Positions 11,326 to 22,015 of a DNA stretch of 64,000 nucleotides are shown one piece after another. The DNA lies in the NCBI RefSeq assembly GCF_027244095.1, contig NC_069659.1:44318001-44382000 (forward strand), written 5' to 3'. This DNA is from Hemicordylus capensis (taxonomy: Eukaryota > Chordata > Lepidosauria > Squamata > Cordylidae). Below the pieces are notes generated by a model. It did not search any database. It was not told the origin of the DNA and worked only from the letters and a program-made list of their open reading frames with translations. Position 1 is the first letter of the stretch. Each line of letters opens with the position of its first letter. A program made the position numbers and the translations under genes.

Positions 11326-11586
11326 ATAAAGGTGAACTGTGCTGTCGAGTTGGTGTCGACTCCTGGCGCCCACAGAGCCCTGTGGTTGTCTTTGGTAGAA
11401 TACAGGAGGGGTTCACCATTGCCATCTCCCGCACAGTATAAGATGATGCCTTTCAGCATCTTCCTATATCACTGCTGCCTGATATAGGTGTTTCCCATAG
11501 TCTGGGAAACATACCAGCAGGGATTCAAACCAGCAACCTCTTGCTCGCAAGGCAAGCCATTTCCCCAATGCACCATTAGGTTGCTT
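11326..11586 (-). mobile_element. Sauria-type SINE (tRNA head, Bov-B-like tail)
   Basis: On the minus strand the head has tRNA-like box A and box B sequences (GGTTTGAATCCC), and the 3' end carries the GTCGACACCAACTCGAC block that resembles a Bov-B LINE end. It is flanked by a 14-bp target duplication with one mismatch (11312-11325 and 11587-11600), so this copy looks complete. Confidence 0.9.
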
Positions 11587-11919
11587 GCAACTGTATTTAG
11601 GCAACTTTTTTTTCTGTATAGCAAGGAACAGGCTAGTTTTAATATAAGTAGAAACAAAAGACTGAGCATCACAAACAAACAAACATACATTTTGGATTCC
11701 CAGCCCTGACACATGCCTCTTCTGTTTCATTTATGATTGACGAAATCTGTTTCCCTCTAGCTCCTGGAGAGCTAGTGTCATGGATATCCAAATGTTGTAG
11801 CACAACTGATTACACAATGACAGGCAGATCTTGTCTTTCGCTGTCACTACAAAATCTCTCCCCCTTTCTCATCATGTCCAGTAATGCCCAGTGAAGCTGG
11901 CTGGTAGCAAGTTCAGTGT

Positions 11920-12245
11920 ATTCTAAAGAAAGTTCATTTTCACACCATGCACAGGGAAGTTCTCTGCCACAAGATGTGAGGATGCCAGCTAGCTTTAAGT
12001 ATGTTCAGAAGGATTCAACAAATTCATGGAAGAGAGATCAATCAACAGCCGTGATCCACTATCACAAAGTAGAACTTCCATGTTCAGAAGCAGTGTCCTT
12101 CTGAAAAGAACAAAACAAGTGATAGTTATCCATTTCATATGGTGCTTGTGAGTTCCCCAAGGCTTCCTCCTGGCTGGCTACTGTTGGAAACAGAACAGAA
12201 CTAGTCAGGCTTTGCTCTGGTGAAGCAAGGCAGTCATTTATGTTC
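11920..12245 (+). mobile_element. CR1/L3-type LINE 3' end, old copy
   Basis: It aligns with the copy at 12895-13268 through the TCTCTGCCACAAGATGTG, AACAAATTCATGGA and TCATTTATGTTC regions. It is 5'-truncated and diverged. Confidence 0.7.
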
Positions 12246-12355
12246 TCAGCTCCACCAACTAACATTTACCCTCACCTTTAAAGTATTTATTTACAATATT
12301 TCTACCCCACCTTGCCATTTTAAAAACTTCCAAGGCAGCTTACAGGTTAGTAATA

Positions 12356-12540
12356 ATGGGGCCATAGGTCAGTGGTAGAGATCTGCTTTGCACACAGAAG
12401 ATGCCAGGTTCAAGCCCTGGCGTCTCTAGGAAGGGCTGGAAGAGATTCCTGCCTAAATCCTTGGAGAGCCACAGCCCGTCTGAGTAGGCAATATTGAGCT
12501 AGTCTGACTTGGAGTAAGGCAGCTTCGTATGTTCCTGTGT
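12356..12540 (+). mobile_element. tRNA-headed SINE with CR1-like end
   Basis: The head contains a tRNA-like box A (CATAGGTCAGTGGTAGAG) and box B (GGTTCAAGCCC). The 3' end reads GAGCTAGTCTGACTTGG and then CTTCGTATGTTCCTG, a variant of the TATGTTC tail. It is not a tRNA gene: the acceptor stem and 3' half do not fold and the SINE body follows. Confidence 0.85.
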
Positions 12541-12554
12541 AAAAATACAAAAGA

Positions 12555-12660
12555 TGCAGACATTTTATTTATTTATTTATTTATTTTTATTTAGCAAATT
12601 TATTGACCACCTGACTTCTTTAGACTCGAGGCGGTTTACATAAATTAAAACAACAATGAA
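12555..12660 (-). mobile_element. L2-like LINE 3' tail
   Basis: On the minus strand a GTAAACCGCCTCGAG block is followed by an AAATAAATAAAT tail. Confidence 0.55.
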
Positions 12661-12894
12661 GACAAGAGAAGAAGGGGTATTGAAACAGGGGAGCAATAAA
12701 GATAGCAACAGCCACATGTAAAAACAGGAAAATAGCAGTGTCAACAGAACTGAATATTTTTAACCATTAAAATGTTTAAAAAGTAAAACATAAATCTACA
12801 GTTTAAAAAAAGTAAAACACAGCTCTACTGGCAATGATCTTTTGAGGATTTCCAAGCTTCACTTGGGGAAGGGGGATAAAATGTGTATAAAGAA

Positions 12895-13268
12895 GTGTGT
12901 ATGTGTGTCCAGGAAATCTAGGACCAACAAACGGAAGTACTTTTTCACACAACGCATAATCAGCTTGTGGAATTTTCTGCCACAAGAGGTGGTGACAGCC
13001 AACAACCTGGATGGCTTTAAGACGGGTTTGGATAACTTCATGGAGGAGAGGTCTATCATCGGCTACTAGTCAGAGGGCTATAGACCACCTCCAGCCTCAA
13101 AGTCAGGATGCCTCCGAGTACCAGTTGCAGGGGAGTAACAGCAGGAGGGAGGACATGCCCTCAACTCCTGCCTGTGGCTTCCAGCGGCATCTGGTGGGCC
13201 ACTGTGTGAAACAGGATGCTGGACTAGATGGGCCTTGGGCCTGATCCAGCAGGGCTCTTCTTATGTTC
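12895..13268 (+). mobile_element. CR1/L3-type LINE 3' end, best-preserved copy
   Basis: The plus-strand frame to 13069 ends in the recognisable CR1 polymerase C-terminus (LWNFLPQEVV, then NLDGFKTGLDNF). About 200 nt of 3' UTR follow and end with CTGATCCAGCAGGG and a CTTATGTTC tail. The element is 5'-truncated. Its last 60 nt resemble the ends of the tRNA-headed and 5S-headed SINEs here. Confidence 0.88.
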
Positions 13269-13639
13269 GTCTGTGTGTGTGTGTGATCATACTGTGCACT
13301 TCACCAAACACATAAGTGGGGAAAACAATAGAAGAGATGGTAATTCTCTGCAGGATTCTGGTGCATCCTTCTATTATTCTGCTTGAGGAATTGACACACT
13401 GACAAGACAGCAGGGGCGTAACTATAATAGCGAGACAGTTGTCTGGGGGCCCCACTGCCTTGGGGGCCCCCCAGAGGCAAGTCACATGACTGACTTCCAC
13501 AGCCACGCAGCCGCCTGGGCTTCCTTCAGTTGTATTCATCCTCCGAAACTGATGTGAATGTTAAGACCTGGAGCTACCAGAACAGCATGTCTTTCTCTAG
13601 TACCATTAAATGACTTGCATCATCCACAATTTACAAAAC

Positions 13640-13738
13640 CAGGGGCGTAACTACTATTAGGCAAGGGGAGGTGGCTGCCTGGGGGCCCCCACGCCTCGAG
13701 GGGGCCCCCAGAGGCAAGTCACATGACCAAATATTGTG

Positions 13739-13783
<45 letters not shown>

Positions 13784-13843
13784 AGTGAGGGGACCATTTT
13801 AAAATTTTGTCTCTAGGCCCACTTCAGCCTTGTTACGCCCCTG
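13640..13843. mobile_element. hAT MITE nested in its relative
   Basis: This 204-bp element has perfect 12-bp terminal inverted repeats (CAGGGGCGTAAC) and a perfect 8-bp target duplication TACAAAAC (13632-13639 and 13844-13851). A long (GT)n run occupies 13741-13782 inside it. Confidence 0.95.
13741..13782. repeat. (GT)n microsatellite inside a hAT MITE
   Basis: About 21 GT units without interruption, within the element at 13640-13843. Confidence 0.95.
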
Positions 13844-14639
13844 TACAAAACCTTAAAAAAAAATAATTTAGAATGATATTCTATTGTGGCATATAGGAGA
13901 TATAGATATATATATAATCTTACTCTGCTTTTTGTTATCACTATTCAGCCTCATTTAAGATTTCTTTACTTCATGAGCTGAGCTTCAGTGAGGGGGACCC
14001 ATTTTAAAATCTTGTCTCTGGGCTCACTCCAATCTTGCTACGCCCCTGCAAGGCAGGACAGTGAGAGTCAGCTGACCTCTTTGAACAGCTCTTCTACTGC
14101 TTTTGGGGACCTAGTTAGTATCACTGAGAAATTCACAACAAATGAACAGCTCCCACAAAGTTGGTAGCATGGCAACTTTGCAGTGGTGGCACCAAGGGAA
14201 ATAAAATTGAGGGGGTGGGCACAGTAAAGGGGTGCATTTTTGGGTGGGGTGACCCACATATTAGATCTCTGAAGCAGAAATGGGGGTGCAGGGGGAAAAG
14301 CAGCTGTCTGTGGGTGCAATTGGTGCCCTTGCTCCTCCCCCCACAACTACAGTCAATAATTATGGCTCCTGTGCAAGCTGAGGTCCAGAAACTTCTTTTA
14401 GCATTTGAGCTCAGTCCTGGAATATATCAAATCATAATGGAGAGGGAGGATGTGTGGAGTGATTTCCCCTGACCACAGCCTGACCTGACCCGACAGATCT
14501 AGGATTAGGCAGGAGGACTTCTGGTACAGAAGCTATAGATGTTTACTTCACCAGACAGAAATTCATCTGCTAACTCCTGCCTCTTTTTTCTCTGATAAAC
14601 AAAGAGCAGCTGAATGTCAGATTTACAATACGTACATAG

Positions 14640-14906
14640 TAACACTCAAGGCACAAACTGACCAGGCTCAAACTATCATGCTTTGGATACATTATGCGAA
14701 GACCCAGTTCCCTTGAGAAGTCCATAATGCTGGGAAAGAGAAGAGGATGACGAGCAGCAAGGTGGATGGACTCAATTACAACAGCAATGAATGCACCACT
14801 GAGAGACCTTAAAGGCCAACTGCAGACAGATCTTCCAGGAGAGAATCTATCTATGTGGTCACTAAGAGTCGACACCAAATTGCACTTAATCAATCAATCA
14901 ATCAAC
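14640..14906 (+). mobile_element. Bov-B/RTE-type LINE 3' end
   Basis: The plus strand encodes a Bov-B-like polymerase C-terminus (RWMDSITTAMNAPLRDLKGQ) and ends in an ATCA repeat tail, typical of RTE elements. The last part carries AAGAGTCGACACCAAATTG, the block also present at the ends of the Sauria-type SINEs. It is 5'-truncated and diverged. Confidence 0.75.
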
Positions 14907-14984
14907 CACATAGTAACATGTGTACCTTCCACAGGTACCTTCCACATATTCTCCTAGGGCAACCATAATTCTTCCGCTAGGAAA

Positions 14985-15059
14985 AGACGGAGTTTGGACC
15001 ATTTTGAGAAAGGTGGGATATAAACACTGAAGATAATGGATAGATAGATAGATAGATAG
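14985..15059 (+). repeat. L2-like tail followed by (GATA)n
   Basis: A GAGAAAGGTGGGATATAAAC block, typical of L2-like ends, runs into five or so GATA units at 15038-15059. Confidence 0.6.
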
Positions 15060-15299
15060 CATGTATTTTTCTGAATCCACCGATAGATATAACTTGCATT
15101 TTTAAAAGGGGGTTATCTGAAATTCAGAGTTGTCTTCCATTTGGATGGATGGATAGAGATTTCCATCCTAGAGATTACCACCTAGAGAGTTTTATACTAG
15201 GCGGTATAGAACAAACACATGAATAGGTAAACAGATAGTAGATAGCCCCTTTCTTTTCCTAGTGAACTGCTCGGGTTGTCTCCTTTTGAGTCAGGCCTC

Positions 15300-15372
15300 A
15301 GCCTTGGAACACTGCTCTGGGCTCCTTGGAGGAAGAGCAGGCTATAAATGTAAAAATAAATAAATAAAAATA
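15300..15372 (+). mobile_element. L2-like LINE 3' tail
   Basis: A GGCTATAAATGTAAAAATAA block with an AAATAAAT tail. It lies just upstream of the CpG block. Confidence 0.5.
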
Positions 15373-15469
15373 TTGCCGGAGGAGAGGAGGCTCTCCAGGA
15401 ATCGCTTCAGTCAGAATTGGCAACTCTAACAGCGCATAGCAGGCAGGCAGGCATGTACATACTTGTGTA

Positions 15470-16080
15470 CGTGGGGGTAGGCGCGTAACGCGTAAGCCGT
15501 GAGAGAGATAAGAACCCCGGTTCGCATTCCGGTGCGGAGCCTGAACCAAGCGCGTGCAAGCGAGGGACGACCAAAAAGACATCACAGCCCAGATGGGCAG
15601 CGATCGCTCGTAGCCCTATTCTCATTAGAGTTGGGGCAGGCTGCGGATTGGTCGGCGGCAGCGGCGGCCTCTCCCTTTCCGAGGAATGGATAGCCGCTTT
15701 GCCACGCCCCTCCGGCTATTGGCGGCTGCTGTTGCGCGGAGTGTGTTGGTGCCCTGCTGGTGTTTGTGGAGTAGGGGAGGAGAGACCAGAGCTCGCTCTG
15801 CCTGGATCCTCCTTCCAGATGTAGCCTTCCTCGGAGACAGCGGCAGGACGTTCCGCCTGAGCAGGTTAGTGTGCTGTCGTCTCCCTCCTTCCCATGCTGA
15901 TCCCTTCTCCCTCTGCGCAGGATCCACTCCCCCCTCCCCGTTTAAGAGGCAATTTTTAAAGTGCTGGGGTCTAACGAGAGCATTCCTGTCGCCGAGATCC
16001 CCCGGGATAGCCCACAGCGGCTGGCGTTTCCGCAGCGTTCTCCACCCAGCTGAACCAAAGTGCTAAAAGAGAGTGTACGT
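15470..16080 (+). promoter_or_regulatory. CpG-island promoter, probably of SERTM1
   Basis: This roughly 600-bp block is far richer in G+C and CpG than its flanks and is not bounded by terminal repeats, unlike the other CpG-rich blocks here. It has inverted CCAAT boxes (GGATTGGT near 15644 and CTATTGGC near 15716) and a GC-box-like CACGCCCC near 15702, with no obvious TATA box. The donor that follows is on the plus strand, the same strand as SERTM1. Linking it to SERTM1 is inference from strand, spacing and the absence of any other gene. Confidence 0.65.
15730..15864 (+). other. Putative non-coding exon 1 (SERTM1)
   Basis: CAG|GTTAGT at 15864/15865 fits the splice-donor consensus and lies just downstream of the CCAAT and GC boxes. 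The transcription start is not known; 15730 is a rough placement. An open frame runs through the block on the plus strand but shows no protein family features and continues through the donor, so I treat the exon as 5' UTR. Splicing to 35429 would give an intron of about 19.6 kb. Confidence 0.45.
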
Positions 16081-17732
16081 CGATCCCCGATCCAGACAGA
16101 ACAGCATACTCAGAAGCAAGTCACGGCAGAACTTACTTCCCGGTCAAGGGCTTAGGATGGTCTCTGAGCAGCTCGGCGCTTGTATGTTCACTCCGGAGTA
16201 AGTCCCACAGAGTTCAACAGGGCTTACTGCCATGTAAGGCGGTATAGAGGGCAGCTTTAGACAGAGAAAACCGCTCCTTCCGATTCCAAAACGAGGAAAG
16301 GAATGGGATACTTTTCATTTTGTGCCTTTTTAAGGTGGGGTTTTCTTGCAATGCGTGTGGGTTTGGCTCTGCAAGTTTTTACTGAGGTTTTTAAGTTTTA
16401 AACAGTCCGCCTTGAAAAACACCCACGAACATCGTCTTCATTCATATATTGACCCAGGTTGTACGAGCACCACGAGTCAGTCTGGAATCGAATTGCATCC
16501 TCCCAAGAAAGATCAAAGCTCTTAATGGGAATATAATTTGCCCTCTGGCTGGTGTCTAGAGGGCAAAGAGTTCTGGCAGGTATTTTTTGTACAGATTAGG
16601 GCGCAGTACAAAAATACTGATGTTTCTTTCTTGCTCTGAAACACACACACACACACACAGACACTCAAGGAAAGATATCTCTTTCCACAGCATCAACAAC
16701 CTCCTCCTACAGAATGATTTACTGATTATAATGCATAAACAGATGGGGCTGTGCAACTCTTAATAGTGTGGCAGAAGCGTACATTTCAAAATGCAATCTG
16801 GAACTCTAGAAGAGATTCTTTTATATTCAGATCAGTGCAGGAAAGGTTTCCAGGCCATATCATTTTAAATTGAAGTGGTGGCAGAGGCAGCATATTTTTC
16901 CTTTAAGGGCTCCCTATATTTTCATCTCCTGAAATAGAAGTGTATTTAAGGGTTGATTCACACATATACACACATGCATCACTTAGTGACTGGCAGCTGA
17001 TTTTCAGCGAACTGTGTCCATATTTAAGGGTATTCTTGAGGTGATGTCAGCTGATAAGAAAGTCAAATCTGCCTTGTTTAATCTGTAACAGCTGTTTCAT
17101 ACATGCAAGCCCTCACTTGATGCTTCACATGCATGTGTGAACCCTAAGTGTGGCTTCATTTCAAATATTTTATGAGGTGAAAGAGAAGGTCCTTTTTGGA
17201 CAGTAGTTGAACACAAAGATACAAAGTGTGTTGAAACCATTCTTAAAATAATTAAAAAATGATTCTTGATTTCATTTATCTTGTCTTCAGAAATCTTGGG
17301 TGAGGATCTGACTAGAGAAAGCCTCTGAAACAATATTTGGCAGACTTTTTTTGCATTTTTGTTTTTTTAATGGTTACTCTTGTTCCTTGCTTGGTCATCC
17401 TAGAAATGCTTCCTGGCTGTCTTTGCATAAAGTTGGCGAGTGGGACATGGAAACATCTTTGGCTGCATGAGATGGTAGTTTTGTTTCATCTTATATTTCT
17501 CCACTTGCTCATCAGAAAAGCAATAAGTGTGAGACATTTTGCTTAAAATGAAAAGATTTTATGCTCTTGAGAGTTTAGACCCATATCTGCTTTCACTGAA
17601 TAATTTTGACAAAGAGAATATGGAGAATTGGTCTCTTAGTTAAAGAATAATATCAGGCAATATTTATAGTTATAAACAGCTTACTCCAAATTATACTTGA
17701 GAACTTCCACATTCTGTGATTCCTTCTTTATA
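16081..17732. other. Putative intron start; little recognised
   Basis: A short repeat resembling common reptile dispersed sequence (AGTAAGTCCCACAGAG) lies at about 16190-16240 and an (AC)n run at 16640-16659. Otherwise no exon or classifiable element is seen. Confidence 0.45.
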
Positions 17733-17942
17733 GTCAAACAGACAATTATCTACATCAGTGTACATCTTACCATTGTAAGTTTCCAGTTTTTGAGCAAATT
17801 AGATCAGTCGAACTTGCAAGATACTAGTGGAAAGCTTGTCAAACAGACAATTATCTACATCAGTGTACATCTTACCATTGTAAGTTTCCAGTTTTTGAGC
17901 AAATTAGATCAGTCAAACTTGCAATATACTAGTGGAAAGCTT
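17733..17942. repeat. Tandem duplication of a 105-bp unit
   Basis: Unit one is 17733-17837 and unit two 17838-17942. They differ at about two positions. Because 105 is a multiple of three, an open frame runs through both copies, but it has no coding features. Confidence 0.95.
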
Positions 17943-19140
17943 GATTTCAACATAATGGATAAAAATCCCTCTTGGTTGCTTACTGCATTGAGAAGCTGTA
18001 TTTTGTTCTAATGCAGTGAAAGTGGGAGAATATCCAGTTTCTCATACCAAAGTTTATTATTTCCAATTAAATTATCTTGTTTTTGTTCAAGTTGGCATAT
18101 TCTCAAATCATAAAAGATTGTTAAAGAACAGATCCTTTTCAGTGCCTAGGAAATATTTTTCTTTACAAATCTTAGGGACCCCTTCTAAAATTCACAGGAA
18201 AAATAATCCTTGCATTTGATTTTGAAAGAATGCATTGCCAATATAGGCAGGTGTGTACTTCTGTTTGTTAATGATGTATCCCAAAAATAAGTTTTTGCAG
18301 TCCCAGACTTTACCTCTACAACTATTCAGTTTTTACTGTTTACAGTCCCCCCCCCCCCTTCCCCTCCTGTAGCCAGTGCTTCATGACATGCATCTGAGGA
18401 ATCAGGTTCTAGTCCATGGCATCTTGGCTAATGCTACAACAATTTTGTTAAAATGCCACAAGATTATTATTGTAGAATATGTGCTTAACATTATTCTATT
18501 TTCTGGAAGTAGAGCCAGTGCTCCAAAGATAAGCTCTCAAAGAAACTCTATCCCAGTATTACATTTGTGAAACAACCAAGACTTGATCAATCCACTCGGA
18601 ATGAATGGTAGATTTTCAGCAACCTTCTCTCCGTGGTAGGGACATGTGATTTGCATGTATCTGATTCTGGATACAGTTCCTAGCATTTCCCAATTAAAAG
18701 CCAGCAGGGCTAATAAAGATAAGACTTTGGAGTCTGAAAAGTCCCTGCTAGTCAGAGTAGATAGTGCTGAGCTAGATGAACCAATGGTCTGTCTGGCAAC
18801 TTCATAAGAGCACATTTTGGGTACAATGCATTGGTGAAACCCTGCTTGCTTTAAAAAAAACTAGTCTGCTTGCTGTACGAAGTGCTGCAAGATCAATACT
18901 ATCATATATTTAATGTGACTCATCCCTAGGCAAAAGACTGCACACAATGGCTTGCCTACTAGCTGGAGAATGTGTTTTCTGCCAGTGTGGCAAGCAGCTT
19001 TTATAAACACTAATGAAAATGGCTAATATATATTCTGCTGCATTAAATGGTGGATTTAATTGCATTTTTTAAAAGCCAGAGGGGGAAAAGGGTGGATATT
19101 TCAGTGCTGAATGCAGCCCACAGTAACCTGCTTCAGATGC
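17943..19140. other. Intronic DNA; one partial SINE tail
   Basis: Positions about 18722-18806 (+) match the 3' part of the tRNA-headed SINE (TGCTGAGCTAGATGAACCAA). No other gene or element is supported. Confidence 0.5.
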
Positions 19141-19144
19141 TATA

Positions 19145-19400
19145 CTGTATATGTGTGTACAGGTATCTGGACACATGTACATTCTTTTGTGTGAATGACT
19201 GTACATGCATTCATTTTAAAAGTGAATCTGGATACAGACCTCTTAAATGCAGGGTACAGATAAAAAAATATACCATTGTACGTGTGTTGAACATAATGTG
19301 TGAATTACTGTAATTTCATACAGATCTGTGTGTGCATTGTACATAGCATTGAACATACACTTGTGAAACTTGTGAATAGGTCTAGTGCTATCTGCAGTTC
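19145..19400. repeat. Unclassified dispersed repeat
   Basis: The segment resembles 40245-40410: shared blocks include GAATGACTRTACATRCA, TCATTTTARAAGYRAA and CATGTGTGAAT-like sequence. A more distant match in the other orientation may exist near 35080-35290. I cannot place the family. Confidence 0.5.
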
Positions 19401-19779
19401 TGGCCAGAGGATTAGCTTTATTGTAAAATAAGTGATGTATCAGGGAGCAATGTGACCAGTAACCTCGGGAATTCAAGAATTGTGTACACTGAATTATGGC
19501 AGTACATGGGTTACACATGAGTTAGTTTGAGTTCACATTCTAATGGGTGGGCAGACAGACATCCCACTTGGTAGCAGAAGCTTGAGACTAGGACTACCAG
19601 TGTGCTTGCTTTTGCACCCCTGTAATGACTGTTGGATCACAGACATAGCCAGACATTTTTGAGCATAATTGATGATTCTGTGTACAAATCAAATGAAATA
19701 GTAATAGAGAGGAGTCAGAAAAACCCCAATTCTGCAGATACATTCCACTCTAACGGATCTCCAGAATTTATATTTTGGG

Positions 19780-19870
19780 TCTCACTTAGCCATTTCTTTA
19801 AAACACCGCCCAGAGCCTATGGATGGGGGTTGGGGGGTTATAAATGTAATAAATAAATAAATAAATAAAA
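19780..19870 (+). mobile_element. L2-like LINE 3' tail
   Basis: An ACCGCCCAGAGCC block, then GGGTTATAAATGTAATAAAT and AAAT units. Confidence 0.65.
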
Positions 19871-20694
19871 CAGAACCTGTTTCCTTCATTTTGGTAAGAC
19901 TAAATTAGAAGCTGCTGGATTTTATATTCTAAAAATGTTAAACTTGCTTCTGACCTCAAAAAATGAGTCTGAAAGAAAAGGTGAAACCAACCAAAATGAT
20001 CTTTAAAAGTGGCTCAGAATACACTCTATTTCAGAAGCATGGCTAATATTTCAACATCACAATGGAGTTGCAACATTGAGGAACAGTTTTACTCCATAGT
20101 TCTGCTGGAATCTCATCACAGCTTCTTGGCTATTGATCACTTGATACAGTCAACCTGGCATTTCCAAATTTGTGTGACATAGGGGAAAAAATCAGATATT
20201 TAAAGAATCTTAACTTGTTTGACTGGAGTACTCTCCAGCAGCCCCTTGTCTACAGAATATTGGCATGCCAAGACCTTGATCTTATATTTCTGAAAATTAA
20301 CTTTAAGCTCATTTCTGGAGGGGGAAAAAGAGAGGATTTAAGGAATGGCCAGTCACAGTCTTATTTGCATTTCTGATAATAAGGATCGTGTCATCAGCAT
20401 ACGCAAGAGCAGAGAACTTTGAATCCCCAATATTTCAGGGATAACATGAAGCACACTTAAGATATATTGTACACATACAAGTTTACTCACAAGTGTACCA
20501 ACAACTCTGGAAGAACATTTTTGGTCTGTTAAAAATACTATTCAAGTTTGTCTTCACCTTAATAAGATCCTGTTGATAAGCCTTAATTATGTATTTATAC
20601 ATATCTAGCGAATCAAGTATCTACCATAATTTATTTCAGTTTATAAGGCCAAAAGCCAGTGACAGATTTGTAAATGCCTTATACCAGGGTTTCT

Positions 20695-20814
20695 TAACCT
20701 TGGGCCCCCAGATGTTGATAGACTACAACTCCAATCATCCCCAGCCACAATGGACATGGCTGGGGATGATGGGAGTTGTAGTCCATCAACTTCTGGGGGC
20801 CCGAAGAAATTCTG
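20695..20814. mobile_element. hAT-type foldback MITE with perfect target duplication
   Basis: The 120-bp element is an imperfect palindrome with ACTACAACTCC and its complement in the two arms. Identical 8-bp flanks CCTTATAC occur at 20687-20694 and 20815-20822. Confidence 0.95.
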
Positions 20815-21088
20815 CCTTATACAAATGCTGACAATTAGCTCGGATATTTATGCTTAAGGGGCAGCAGCATCCAGAGTACTGCTAGGACAACATGCACCAG
20901 CACAAGGCATTTTCCCTCACTGCCTCCCCTCTCCCACTAGAGATCCCCCCTCAAAAAAAATCAAAAAGCTGTTGATAAGGGTTGGGAGACCTCTGGCAAT
21001 GGCATGGAATGCAGTGCAAGGAGCTGTGGGAGAAGGGGAGCACCTGGGAACTATGAGGGGAGCTGCTGTTGGAGGCACTGTTCTGCTC

Positions 21089-21224
21089 CAGTATTCCCTG
21101 TAACAGGGATTCCCAGATGTTGTTGACTACAGCTCCCATAATTCTCAAGCAAAAGCCATTGCTGCTGGGGATTCTGGGAGTTGTAGTCAACATCATCTGG
21201 GAATCCCTGTTAGAGGGAACACTG
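21089..21224. mobile_element. hAT-type foldback MITE
   Basis: Terminal repeats CAGTATTCCCTGTAACAGGG and the complement of CCCTGTTAGAGGGAACACTG bound a palindromic core. Flanks TTCTGCTC (21081-21088) and CTCTGCTC (21225-21232) match at 7 of 8. It is the same subfamily as 10808-10936. Confidence 0.93.
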
Positions 21225-21639
21225 CTCTGCTCATGGTTTCTGGATCTTCTCCCCTCTCCCTGAAGCTCCCCACACAGGTGGTTAGGACAAGCATGCTCTA
21301 CCCAGATTCTCTCCCCAGCTTTTTACTGAGGTAGGAAGAAAATTCCTCCTGCCCGGCTGGGGCTTGACAGATGAGCAAGCTCCTCACCTTCAACCTAACT
21401 TTTATCTTGCACATGATCAAGTATTGGGAATGCGACTGGCTCCCGTGCTGAGGATGGAGACATCTCCTGCCTTGCGTTTGGTCATGAAAACAGCCCCAAG
21501 GTGTTGAGTAGTGATCAATGGTAGACTAAATTGCATGAAAACAACTTGGTTTGGTCACCAGTGTATTTATGTGTACTGATTTATGTGAACCAGGGTATTA
21601 AGCAGGTTCAGATTTATCCAGCAAATAACTAGAGGAAAC

Positions 21640-22015
21640 TTCGTCATGAATGCCACCACCTATTGAGATCATCAGGAGAGGTCCGTCTGCATTTGCCACC
21701 GACTTGTCTGGTGGCTGCTTAGGGACGGGCCTTCTCCGTTGCTGCCCCAAGGCTTTGAGATGCACTCCCTAGTGAAATAAGAGCCTCCCCATCTCTGACA
21801 ACTTTTAAAACGTCTTTAAAGACGCATCTGTTCACCCAGGCTTTTAACTGATATATTGTTTTGATTGTTTTAATGTTGTTTTTAGAATATTGTTTTAAAA
21901 CGTTTTAAATTGTGTTTTAAATTTCTTGTTTGTTTTTGTTTTTAATCAACATTTTCCTTGTAAACCGCCTAGAGATGTAGGTTTGGGGTGGTATAAAAAT
22001 ACGTCAAAACAAACA
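21640..22015 (+). mobile_element. L2 LINE 3' end
   Basis: The polymerase C-terminal region is recognisable from the LPSLVK-like and KTHLFTQAF-like codons (AAAGACGCATCTGTTCACCC). A T-rich 3' UTR follows, then TAAACCGCCTAGAGATG and a TATAAAAATACG end. Confidence 0.8.

Larger units (their letters stand above)
13411..14048. mobile_element. hAT non-autonomous element, outer copy
   Basis: The ends are CAGGGGCGTA and the complement of TACGCCCCTG. Eight-bp flanks CAAGACAG (13403-13410) and CAAGGCAG (14049-14056) differ by one base. It is split by a younger copy of the same family at 13640-13843. Both share the block GTGAGGGGACCATTTTAAAA near the right end. No transposase frame is seen. Confidence 0.9.

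Noticed and set aside
12356-12430. tRNA-gene-like sequence with box A and box B
   Set aside because: It is the head of a SINE: the SINE body follows, the same unit recurs elsewhere in the window, and the cloverleaf is not completed.
15686-16066. 126-codon frame in the CpG block as a protein gene
   Set aside because: The frame crosses the consensus splice donor and has no family features; CpG-rich sequence commonly lacks stops.
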